Shown here: piece by piece, positions 23,435 to 30,579 of the stretch
How the letters are laid out: each line of letters begins with the position of its first letter
Numbering within the stretch: the first letter of the stretch is position 1
Origin: Alphaproteobacteria bacterium
GTDB taxonomy: Bacteria > Pseudomonadota > Alphaproteobacteria > Rhizobiales > Aestuariivirgaceae
Direction: 5' to 3'
Length of the DNA stretch: 31,590 nt
Assembly (NCBI GenBank): GCA_020441605.1
Contig: JAGRLX010000197.1
Coordinates: 1-31,590 of the forward strand
The notes under the pieces: model-generated
What the model was told of the DNA's origin: nothing
The model's database searches: none
The model's input: only the letters and a program-made list of their open reading frames with translations
Program-made: the position numbers and the translations under genes

Positions 23435-24217
23435 TCATTGCGCCAGAAATCCGCCATCGACCGGCAGCGTGTGTCCGGTGATCATCGCGGCCGCGGGGCT
23501 AGCCAGAAACAGGATGGCCGCGGCGACGTCGTCCGGTTCGGCGAGCTTGCGAAGCGGGGTCATTTGCTTGATGCGCTCCACCAGTTCGGGCTGAGCCAGA
23601 ATGGGGGCAATGAAAGGTGTGTTGACATAGGTCGGGGCGACGGCGTTGACGCGGATACCATGCGGCGCCCACTCCACGGCAAGAGCCCGCGTCATGTTGA
23701 CCACGGCCCCCTTCGTCGTCTGGTAGGAGATATTTGGATAGAGCCCGCCACCGGACAGGCCCATGATCGATGCCGTGTTGACGATGGCACCGCCGCGTCC
23801 CGACGTGATCATGCGCCGGGCAGCCGCGCGCGAGCACAGGAACACGGCAGTCTGGTTGACCGCCACGACCTTGTCCCAATCGGCGATCGACAACTCAAGG
23901 GCGGGATGGCGAATGGCACGTCCGGCGTTATTGATGAGGATGTCGATTGCGCCATGCTGCTTCACCACGGAGCCAAACACGTTCTCGATCGCGTCCTCGT
24001 CGGTGACGTCGAGCGCCACCGCGCTGGCGGAGGCGCCCGCCGCCGCAATTTCGCTGCAAGCCTCTTCCGCCGAAGCTCCGTCGCGGTCGGCGACCGTCAC
24101 CGCTGCGCCGGCCATGGCCAGCATCCTCGCAGTTGCCTTCCCGATACCGCTGCCGCTGCCTGTGACGATTGCCGACAGGCCGTCAAGCCGGTAACGGGCG
24201 CTTTCGGAACCTGTCAT
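23435..24217 (-). CDS. SDR-family NAD(P)-dependent dehydrogenase
   Basis: 260 residues. Nucleotide-binding TGSGSGIG at 19-26, VADRDG after the second strand (NAD preference), NNAG at 96-99, and catalytic Ser150, Tyr165 and Lys169 (YQTTK). The C-terminus MITGHTLPVDGGFLAQ is standard for the classical group. The ATG overlaps the stop of the glutamine synthetase-like gene by one base (TGATG), so the two are translationally coupled and probably work on the same substrate. It is only a distant relative of the SDR at 917; the two are not a recent duplication by eye. Confidence 0.92.
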   Translation of the reverse strand: MTGSESARYRLDGLSAIVTGSGSGIGKATARMLAMAGAAVTVADRDGASAEEACSEIAAAGASASAVALDVTDEDAIENVFGSVVKQHGAIDILINNAGRAIRHPALELSIADWDKVVAVNQTAVFLCSRAAARRMITSGRGGAIVNTASIMGLSGGGLYPNISYQTTKGAVVNMTRALAVEWAPHGIRVNAVAPTYVNTPFIAPILAQPELVERIKQMTPLRKLAEPDDVAAAILFLASPAAAMITGHTLPVDGGFLAQ

Positions 24218-25563
24218 CAGCCAATCTCCAAGTAACGCTGAACCTCAAGCGCGCTCACCGCCTTGCGCAAAGACGTGTCCTCTGCCTCGCAAACCGCTGA
24301 ATAATGATTGACAAACGCTTCCCCGAACAGGGCGCGGGCCTTCGGACTTGACCGGAAGCGGCGGGTTGCGTCGAGCAGATCGACCGGCAGTCGCTCAGCA
24401 CCCCCGGGGATTTCATTGGGGCCGCCGGAGGCAATTGGCAGAATCGCGAGGTCGCGACCATCCGACAGCCCATCGAGTCCAGCGCCAAGCATGGCCGCCA
24501 TCGCGAGGTGGGGGTTGAGGTCGCTGCCCGGCAGCCGCAACTCAAGTCGTGTCATGTCTTCGGTCTCCGCGGCCGTGCGCACTGCGGCAGCATAATTATA
24601 GGGCGCCCAGCTCACTGTCTTGGGCGCCCAGCTCCCCGGCGCCAACCGCCGGTAGGCATTCACCGTGTTTCCGATCATTGGGAATATCTCGGGCACGGTA
24701 TCGATGATGCCCGCCAGAAACGATCTGGCGACCTTCGACAGGCCGTGCTCGGCGGTCTTGTCCGCGAAGGCATTCCGGCCGTTGGCTCGGTCACGAAGTG
24801 ACAGGTTGATATGGCCACCGATTCCGGGGAATCCACTGCCAGTGAGGGACATGAAGGACGCAGTCATGCCTCGTTCACGGCAATAGGCCTTGGTAAACAT
24901 GCGGAAGAAGGCGGCATCGTCGGCGGCGCGCAATCCGTCGCGATGTTTCAGGGTGGCCTCGAAGCAGCCCGGTCCCAGTTCGACGCTCAGCGAAAGCAAG
25001 GGTATATCGCCCCGTGCCAGAACATCTTCCAGGCCGGTCACAAAGTCGGCGTGAACCGCGGCGGTCAATCCCGACCAGCAGCGGTTGTCCGGCGCAAAGG
25101 ATGCCAGGTTGGCAAAGCCCTTACTGCGCAGGGATTCGGCAGTTTCGTTCAGTACGATGAACTCGAATTCAAACGCGGCCTGCACATCGTAGCCAAGTGC
25201 ATTGGCCTTGGCGATCTGTTTGGCCAGAATGCGCCGCGGCATGATGTCGGCCTGCGCGCCGCTATAGTCCATGATCAGTGCGGCAGCATCTTTCTCGAAC
25301 GGATAGGGCCGCAGGGAGTCGACATCGTAGCTGACCGTCTCGCTGCCATAGGGACCGGGAAACATGATGTTTTCCGCCATGTCCCACTTTGTTACCACAT
25401 TGGCGAAGACCGCGGTCTCGGCCCCATCCAGCAAGGCCGCACGGCGCAGGCGCCGCTCGCGAAAACTCGATGCGAAATCGAATATTCCGGCATGCACCAC
25501 GTCTGCCCGGATATGATCCAGAGCCTTTGCCAATCTGTCGCGAAGCCCCGTCTCGTCTGCCAT
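24217..25563 (-). CDS. Glutamine synthetase-family ligase (gamma-glutamyl amine ligase-like) with altered motifs
   Basis: 448 residues. Landmarks of the family are AFEFEF (130-135), VELGPGCFEAT (194-204), the GGH metal motif (H251) and LELRLPGSDLNPHLAMAAML. These fit the GlnT/PuuA side rather than GlnA: ATP-dependent joining of glutamate, or another acid, to an amine. Two positions are unusual: the normal FMPKP reads FMSLT (237-241) and the second His of HxH is Asn (HIN, 251-253). The enzyme may have shifted specificity. GGGGATTGAG precedes the ATG at 25563. It follows the acetamidase-like gene after 86 bases, hinting at amine or amide metabolism. Confidence 0.88.
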   Translation of the reverse strand: MADETGLRDRLAKALDHIRADVVHAGIFDFASSFRERRLRRAALLDGAETAVFANVVTKWDMAENIMFPGPYGSETVSYDVDSLRPYPFEKDAAALIMDYSGAQADIMPRRILAKQIAKANALGYDVQAAFEFEFIVLNETAESLRSKGFANLASFAPDNRCWSGLTAAVHADFVTGLEDVLARGDIPLLSLSVELGPGCFEATLKHRDGLRAADDAAFFRMFTKAYCRERGMTASFMSLTGSGFPGIGGHINLSLRDRANGRNAFADKTAEHGLSKVARSFLAGIIDTVPEIFPMIGNTVNAYRRLAPGSWAPKTVSWAPYNYAAAVRTAAETEDMTRLELRLPGSDLNPHLAMAAMLGAGLDGLSDGRDLAILPIASGGPNEIPGGAERLPVDLLDATRRFRSSPKARALFGEAFVNHYSAVCEAEDTSLRKAVSALEVQRYLEIG

Positions 25564-25649
25564 TTCTCAATCCCCACAAACCCGACATTCAGCTTACGGG
25601 TCACGCAGGCCCTTGTCATCAACCCCGGCCTCGAACAGCCTCAAGGTTG

Positions 25650-26561
25650 TCAGGTCCGGCCCAACCAGGATTTTGCCAGCCGGCAGACAACCGAATAGGC
25701 CGGATTGAACACATTGGCGATATCGTAGCGCACGGCCTGGCCCAGCAGGTGACTGGCCGAGACCTCGTCGTGGCCATGGTCCTGGATCAGCCAGTCGACC
25801 ATCTCCGTGGTCGCGTGCTGCAGGGCCTGGTCGAGCGGCCGGGCATTGCCGACGGTAAAGATGTCGTCGCGATTTTCGCCACGCGGCCAACCGATCTTTC
25901 GGCCCTTTTCGACATGGACGGTGAATTCGACTTCAGCGGCCGTCTCGATCCCCGTGCCGACGATCTCGCCATCGCCCTGGGCGGCGTGCACGTCGCCAAC
26001 AAAGAACAGGGCACCGGATACGGCCACCGGAAAGACCACCTCGACCCCGGCGTGGAATCCGCGGTAGTCCATGTTGCCGCCATAGGGGCCGCTGGTTGCC
26101 GTCGATATGGCCTGACCGAGACGGGGCGCCACGCCGAAACAGCCGATCATCGGGCGCAGCGGCACCGACCAATCCGCAAGCCGTGGCGGTGGAGCGGCGA
26201 GCCGGACAAGGCCCGTGGCGGCATCGATAAGCCATTCTGTCTTGACCGGCTGGGGAAAGCGCGAGACGGCGTCGGGATTGACGACATTGGGGCTCAGCAC
26301 CTGGTAGGTCCAACCAGTGCCACGCGTCATGGAGATGCGGTCGATCCTGACGCGCAAGGCGTCTCCGGGTTCGGCTCCCTCCACATGGAAGGGCCCGGTC
26401 ATCGGATTTGGACGTTGCCCCGGCTGCTTGCCGTGGCGGTCGAAGCCATGGGCATCGACGGTTTCGGTGACAACCGTATCGCCGCTCGCGATGGTCAGCG
26501 CCGACGCATGCGAGCCGATGGCGTTGTGAAAGACGGTGGGGATGAAATGGTGGATGGTCAT
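25650..26561 (-). CDS. Acetamidase/formamidase-family hydrolase
   Basis: 303 residues. The family signatures are FDRHGKQPGQRPNPMTGPFHVEGAEPGDAL near the N-terminus, then GCFGVAP, GGNMDYRGFHAGVEVVFPV and GDVHAAQGDGEIVGTGIE, which carry the metal- and substrate-binding residues of the FmdA/AmdA fold. It should release ammonia from formamide, acetamide or a related small amide in the cytosol. I chose ATG 26561 because the seven preceding residues in frame overlap the cytochrome gene; the cytochrome stop ends one base before it (TGACATG), so the two are coupled. Confidence 0.9.
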   Translation of the reverse strand: MTIHHFIPTVFHNAIGSHASALTIASGDTVVTETVDAHGFDRHGKQPGQRPNPMTGPFHVEGAEPGDALRVRIDRISMTRGTGWTYQVLSPNVVNPDAVSRFPQPVKTEWLIDAATGLVRLAAPPPRLADWSVPLRPMIGCFGVAPRLGQAISTATSGPYGGNMDYRGFHAGVEVVFPVAVSGALFFVGDVHAAQGDGEIVGTGIETAAEVEFTVHVEKGRKIGWPRGENRDDIFTVGNARPLDQALQHATTEMVDWLIQDHGHDEVSASHLLGQAVRYDIANVFNPAYSVVCRLAKSWLGRT

Positions 26562-26562
26562 G

Positions 26563-27015
26563 TCAGTCCTGCAGGGATTCAATGAAATCGATCAGATTCT
26601 CGACCCGCCTGTGGATGCTGTCCTCGTCGCCTTCAGCACCACCAAGTTCGGCTGCCGCCTCCATCTTGAACCACTGCCCCCAGACCGGCATCTCGCGCCC
26701 GCCGTGCAAGGCAATGTCCTCGCGGCCGTCGATGACCCGCGCCAGCATCTCTCGCGGGAAGGTGCCTCCATTGCGGGCCCTGAGCTTGGTAAGGTCGGGA
26801 GCTGGCGCGCTCAGGCCGAAGGACTTTGGCCCATCCCCCCGGCCATCGTCGCCATGGCATTCAGCGCAGTAGAGCCTGAAATCGCCCTCCGCCGATACTT
26901 CGGCGTTGCCGGAGGGCTCTTCGGCGCGCGCCACTTGAAGTCCCGCCAGAACGGCCGGCAACAGTATCAGGGCAAGGCCCAGCAGGGGCAGGGGGATGGA
27001 TTCTCCGAATTTCAT
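26563..27015 (-). CDS. c-type cytochrome, monohaem, exported
   Basis: 150 residues. A signal peptide (residues 1-31, hydrophobic LLGLALILLPAVLAGL ending ARA) precedes one haem-attachment motif CAECH at 50-54. A Met in REMPVWG (109) is the likely sixth ligand. It is a periplasmic class I cytochrome c. It is the first gene of the minus-strand run and divergent from the Rieske oxygenase. A periplasmic cytochrome next to a cytosolic amidase is unexpected; an undetected dehydrogenase elsewhere in the genome may donate electrons to it. Confidence 0.93.
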   Translation of the reverse strand: MKFGESIPLPLLGLALILLPAVLAGLQVARAEEPSGNAEVSAEGDFRLYCAECHGDDGRGDGPKSFGLSAPAPDLTKLRARNGGTFPREMLARVIDGREDIALHGGREMPVWGQWFKMEAAAELGGAEGDEDSIHRRVENLIDFIESLQD

Positions 27016-27091
27016 CGATCGGGCTCCGATTCTGACGGCTGCGACATGGCTACAGTTTCGCCCAACTGGGTCCAGGCCGCAACCTGTCGGA

Positions 27092-27131
27092 ATATCAGCC
27101 CTGAATTCTCAGTCAGGCGGAATGCTGATAT
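27092..27131. promoter_or_regulatory. Nested inverted repeats in the cytochrome c / Rieske divergent promoter
   Basis: ATATCAGC (27092-27099) and GCTGATAT (27124-27131) are perfect eight-base inverted arms, 32 bases centre to centre, about three helical turns. Between them lies a second pair, CCTGA (27100-27104) and TCAGG (27113-27117). The nested symmetry in a 161-base divergent region is typical of a site for a dimeric or tetrameric regulator controlling both directions. No regulator gene is adjacent. Confidence 0.5.
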
Positions 27132-27176
27132 AGGTCGGTGCCCAAGAGTGAGTGACACTTCAGGAGAGGCCTGGCA

Positions 27177-28340
27177 ATGGCAACGGTGGCGGCAATCAAG
27201 CAGTTGGTCGATAATGTGAGCGTGCCGTTCGAGGCGGCGCGGGCCATGCCGCCCGCTGTCTATCGCTGCCCGGATTTCCTGGCCGCAGAACAGCGGGAAA
27301 TCTTTGCCAAGGAATGGGTTTGCGTCGGCCGGGCCAGCGCCTTGCCCAATCCTGGCGACTACATCACCTATGAACTGGCAGGACAGCCCATTATCGTCTT
27401 GCGGGATGGCACAGGCCGGCTGCGGGCCATGTCCAATGTTTGCCGCCACCGCATGTCGACCATGCTGGAAGGCGCGGGCAACAGGAAGGTGATCGTCTGC
27501 CCCTATCATGCCTGGACCTATAATTTGGACGGTACCCTGCGGGCTGCACCTGCCATGACCCGCAACGAAGGCTTTTCCTCCGCCTGTTACAAGCTGCCGG
27601 ATGTGCGCTGCGAACAGTGGTTGGGTTGGGTGATGGTCACCTTGAACCGGGACGCCCCTGCGGTCGCCACCCAACTTGCCGAAGTCCAGGGGCTGATCGA
27701 CGACTACCAGATGGAAAACTACGTTGAAACATTCCACGAGACCCACATCTGGCAAACCAACTGGAAGATCCTCGCCGAGAATTTCATGGAGAGCTACCAT
27801 TTGCCCATGTGCCATGCGGGCACCATCGGTGGACTGTCTAAGCTGGACGAGATGATTTGTCCGCCCGGCCGGCCGGCCTTCAACTATCATACGATCCTCA
27901 AGGACGACACCCTCAAGATCGCACTCGCCCATCCATCGAACACCCGCATGAAGGGAGATCGCCGCCGGACGACATTTCTGCTAGCGATCTATCCGAGCTT
28001 GCTCATCACCCTTACACCGGGATATTTCTGGTATCTCTCGCTGCTGCCCCGTGGCGCCGGCCAGGTGCACATCACCTTCGGCGGCGGCATGTCACCTGAA
28101 TTCGTCACCGCGCCGGACGCACAGCATAGCTTCGCCAGGCTCAAGACCCTGCTCGACGAAGTGAATGTCGAGGACCGTGGCTGCACCGAGAAGGTCTACC
28201 GGGGCATCTGTGCCGACGCGGCCGTTCCGGGCCACCTCAGTCACCTTGAGCGGCCCAACTATGACTTTGCCCAGTACCTCGCAGATCGCCTGGGAGGTTT
28301 CGAGCGCCGTTTCGCAGCCATGTCGGCTTCGGCCGAGTGA
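27177..28340 (+). CDS. Rieske non-haem iron oxygenase, alpha subunit
   Basis: 387 residues. Rieske [2Fe-2S] ligands are C89-R-H91 and C108-x2-H111 (CRHRMS...CPYHAW). The catalytic-domain motif NWKILAENFMESYHLPMCH gives E205, H208 and H213 for the bridging and mononuclear-iron ligands. This NWK-ENFMESYH form resembles the choline monooxygenase and betaine-demethylase-like branch more than classical naphthalene-type dioxygenases, so a quaternary or N-methylated amine is a possible substrate. AGGAGAGG lies seven bases before the ATG. No reductase or ferredoxin gene is in the window, so electron supply must come from elsewhere. It converges on rpiB with two bases between stops. Confidence 0.93.
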   Translation: MATVAAIKQLVDNVSVPFEAARAMPPAVYRCPDFLAAEQREIFAKEWVCVGRASALPNPGDYITYELAGQPIIVLRDGTGRLRAMSNVCRHRMSTMLEGAGNRKVIVCPYHAWTYNLDGTLRAAPAMTRNEGFSSACYKLPDVRCEQWLGWVMVTLNRDAPAVATQLAEVQGLIDDYQMENYVETFHETHIWQTNWKILAENFMESYHLPMCHAGTIGGLSKLDEMICPPGRPAFNYHTILKDDTLKIALAHPSNTRMKGDRRRTTFLLAIYPSLLITLTPGYFWYLSLLPRGAGQVHITFGGGMSPEFVTAPDAQHSFARLKTLLDEVNVEDRGCTEKVYRGICADAAVPGHLSHLERPNYDFAQYLADRLGGFERRFAAMSASAE

Positions 28341-28342
28341 GA

Positions 28343-28777
28343 TCAGCGCTGATCGAGGCGGTCGATGGCCTCGACATTGGCGGCCGACGGTCCTTTGGGA
28401 TCGAATTCCGACGCAAGCCAGGTATCGACGATGGCCTTCGCGAGTTCGGGACCGATGACTCGCGCGCCCATGGTAATGATCTGGGCGTTGTTGGACTTGG
28501 CGGCACGCTCGGCCGAATAGGTGTCGTGAGTGAGGGCGGCACGAATGCCGGGAACCTTGTTGGCCGAAATGCACACGCCGATGCCCGTCCCGCAACACAG
28601 GATGGCGCGATCGTAGGTGCCGTCCTTCACCGCCGAAGCGACCGCAGCCGACAGATCCGCATAGAATCCCGACTGACTGAGATTGGCCACTTCATGTTGG
28701 CCCTTGGACTTGAGATGGGCCTCGATCACGTCGATTAGGGGCTTGCCGGCGCTGTCAGCGCCAAGGGCGATTTTCAT
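28343..28777 (-). CDS. eryI: RpiB-type isomerase, erythrose-4-phosphate isomerase EryI
   Basis: 144 residues of the RpiB/LacAB family. The active-site [21 protein letters not shown] (from C62) and [21 protein letters not shown] are present. The second half closely matches, from memory, the Brucella second RpiB that acts as D-erythrose-4-phosphate isomerase in erythritol catabolism. The family alternative is ribose-5-phosphate isomerase B. The ATG at 28777 overlaps the stop of the triosephosphate isomerase-like gene by four bases (ATGA) with GGAGGA upstream. It is the last gene of the eryC-eryH-eryI run, converting tetrulose 4-phosphate to erythrose 4-phosphate for the pentose phosphate pathway. 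Confidence 0.9.
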   Translation of the reverse strand: MKIALGADSAGKPLIDVIEAHLKSKGQHEVANLSQSGFYADLSAAVASAVKDGTYDRAILCCGTGIGVCISANKVPGIRAALTHDTYSAERAAKSNNAQIITMGARVIGPELAKAIVDTWLASEFDPKGPSAANVEAIDRLDQR

Positions 28778-29550
28778 GGCATTTCCTCCAGGGAACGGGT
28801 TACGGATTCGATGATGCCAGTATAGCCAGCCGCGTCCCAGGCGGAACGGCCAATGAATAGTCCGTCAATGGCCGATTTGCCGGCAAGTTCGCAGCAGTTC
28901 GACGGGTTGACGCTGCCGCCATAGAGAATCGGCAGGGCCTCGCCGGCGATGTCGGCGGTCAGGGTCTTGAGTTTCATGTGCTGTTCATTGGCGAAATCCG
29001 GGTCGGCTGGCACCCCGCCTTCGCCGATCGACCAAACCGGCTCATAGGCAATGATCACCTTGCCGACGGCTGACTTACCCGCATCCCGGAGGGCGAAACG
29101 CGTCTGCATGGCGAGAACGTCGGCCGTGGCTCCCGCCTCATATTCGCTGCGTGTGTCGCCGATGCAGACCAGAGCCACAAGGCCATGCCGCAGGGCGGCT
29201 GCGACCTTGCGGGCAACAGTGTCGTCGGTTTCACCGAAGTGCGTGCGGCGCTCGCTATGGCCCAGTTCGACGAGATGGGCACCGCAATCCTTGACCATTG
29301 CCGGCGAGACTTCGCCGGTCCAGGCACCCTTGTCGTCCCAATGCATGTTCTGGGCGCCGATCTTGACGCGTGTTCCGGAGAGGATCTCCGCGACTTCGGC
29401 GATGTAGGGAAACGGCGGGATGATGAATGGCTGGACCGCAGTCATGCGGGTGGCCGGCGAATCCCGCAGGGCTTCGGCAAAGGCGCGCGCCTCGCGGCGG
29501 ACCTTATTCATTTTCCAGCTGGTGCCGATCCACGGTGTCTTGCGCGTCAT
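28774..29550 (-). CDS. eryH: Triosephosphate isomerase-like tetrulose-phosphate isomerase EryH
   Basis: 258 residues. All TIM catalytic elements are present: Lys13 in [10 protein letters not shown], His98 in ELGHSERR, Glu170 in AYEPVW and the phosphate loop [10 protein letters not shown]. The usual N-W-K is S-W-K, and [15 protein letters not shown] and [10 protein letters not shown] match the Brucella TpiA2/EryH group, which isomerises tetrulose phosphate rather than serving glycolysis. The start at 29550 overlaps the eryC stop by one base (TGATG), and an upstream extension to 29661 would lie wholly within eryC. A housekeeping tpiA would normally be beside other genes, supporting the ery assignment. 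Confidence 0.9.
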   Translation of the reverse strand: MTRKTPWIGTSWKMNKVRREARAFAEALRDSPATRMTAVQPFIIPPFPYIAEVAEILSGTRVKIGAQNMHWDDKGAWTGEVSPAMVKDCGAHLVELGHSERRTHFGETDDTVARKVAAALRHGLVALVCIGDTRSEYEAGATADVLAMQTRFALRDAGKSAVGKVIIAYEPVWSIGEGGVPADPDFANEQHMKLKTLTADIAGEALPILYGGSVNPSNCCELAGKSAIDGLFIGRSAWDAAGYTGIIESVTRSLEEMP

Positions 29551-30470
29551 CAATTGTATCCCGTCTTGGCATAGGGCGCCCAAAAGGCCACCGATTCCCG
29601 CAAGGCCGCGACGACACTGCGATCGGTGGGCTCGCGCTCGCGGAAGGCAAGCTCGAGGCACAGTTCATTGTCGGTGCCGCCGCCGGCCCTGATCGCCGCG
29701 ATGAGCTTCTCCGGCGTGATCCGGCCATCCTTGTTGTATTGTGCAGTGAAGGGCCAGTGGCCCCCCTTGTTCATGCTGCTCTGCTTGATGTGAATGATCG
29801 GCGACTGGGTGGCGAAATCCCGGGCCCAGGCGAACGGGTCAACATCGCGCGGATCGGGCGAGGTCACGTCGCCATGGTCGATGTCGACCATCGGCTTGAG
29901 CGGGATGGGAAGTTCCGCAGCATTGATCCAGTCCTGAAGCGACTGCGTGTCCTTCAATGTGTGTCCCAATTCGCGGCCGACCGACATCGGTTCCCAGAAC
30001 AACCAAGTCAGGCCACGTCGCTTGCCGTAATCCGCCACCTCGCGCCAGCAATCGAGCGCGATCTTCAACAACGCGTTGCGCCGAGCTGGATCGTCGTAGT
30101 CGCGGAAGGTGAAGATAGCGAACTGCGTGCCGATGCTGGCCGCGCCGAGGTCGCCGGCGATGTCGGCCATGCCCTTGAACCATCTGACGTAGTAGTTCCG
30201 GACTTCGGCATCGGGATGAGCGAAATGGTTGAGACGTCCATAGGGTCCCGTCATCACCGACGTGATCTTGGCACCCTTGACGGCACAGGCCCGCGCCATG
30301 CGGTCGGTGAGCCGTTTCACCGTCGCCGCCTCCCATGATGGATTGATGAATTCATGAACCATCTGGATGTGGCCAATGCCGATTTCATCAGCAAGCACGC
30401 CAATGAAATCTTCGGGCTCGGCGAAGCGATTGACGAGAGGATTGGTGTTGACCGACAGGGTGAAGCCCAT
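29550..30470 (-). CDS. eryC: Sugar-phosphate isomerase/epimerase, tetrulose-phosphate racemase EryC
   Basis: 306 residues of the xylose isomerase-like TIM-barrel superfamily. NPLVNRFAEPEDFI, HEFINPSW, MTGPYGRLNHFAHPD, GTQFAIFTFRDYDDPARR, FWEPMSVGRE, VDIDHGDVTS and CLELAFREREP give the acidic and His metal ligands and match what I recall of EryC. In Brucella it interconverts L- and D-tetrulose phosphate. Three in-frame ATGs exist (30494, 30482, 30470); I prefer 30470 because GGAAGGG lies four bases before it and the barrel begins at residue 3. It is first in the minus-strand run and divergent from eryD. Confidence 0.9.
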   Translation of the reverse strand: MGFTLSVNTNPLVNRFAEPEDFIGVLADEIGIGHIQMVHEFINPSWEAATVKRLTDRMARACAVKGAKITSVMTGPYGRLNHFAHPDAEVRNYYVRWFKGMADIAGDLGAASIGTQFAIFTFRDYDDPARRNALLKIALDCWREVADYGKRRGLTWLFWEPMSVGRELGHTLKDTQSLQDWINAAELPIPLKPMVDIDHGDVTSPDPRDVDPFAWARDFATQSPIIHIKQSSMNKGGHWPFTAQYNKDGRITPEKLIAAIRAGGGTDNELCLELAFREREPTDRSVVAALRESVAFWAPYAKTGYN

Positions 30471-30496
30471 GTGCCCTTCCATTTCGCGCTGCAATG

Positions 30497-30514
30497 CAAC
30501 ATCGAAATTTGTTG
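30497..30514. promoter_or_regulatory. Candidate EryD operator between eryC and eryD
   Basis: CAACA (30497-30501) and TGTTG (30510-30514) are inverted arms with an eight-base spacer, overlapping the -35 of the eryD promoter and 27 bases before the eryC start. SorC/DeoR-type repressors bind such sites and usually control their own gene. The arms are short. Confidence 0.35.
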
Positions 30515-30540
30515 ACTCCGGAGCATATCTGAAAAATATT
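30512..30540 (+). promoter_or_regulatory. Sigma70-like promoter of eryD
   Basis: TTGACT (30512-30517), a 17-base spacer, then AATATT (30535-30540). The hexamers match the consensus at five and four of six positions. It lies about 40 bases before the TTG start in an AT-rich patch that stands out in this GC-rich window. Confidence 0.45.
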
Positions 30541-30549
30541 GCATCTCAA
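30522..30549 (-). promoter_or_regulatory. Sigma70-like promoter of eryC-eryH-eryI
   Basis: On the minus strand TTGAGA (30549-30544), a 16-base spacer, then TATGCT (30527-30522). It faces the eryD promoter and overlaps it, so one bound protein could control both directions. Confidence 0.35.
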
Positions 30550-30579
30550 GAAAAATAATTCAAAACAGGTGGGAGCGCG

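Noticed and set aside
26563..27015. Cytochrome c as the electron donor of the Rieske oxygenase
   Set aside because: The cytochrome is exported to the periplasm while the oxygenase is cytosolic, and Rieske oxygenases use flavin reductases or ferredoxins.
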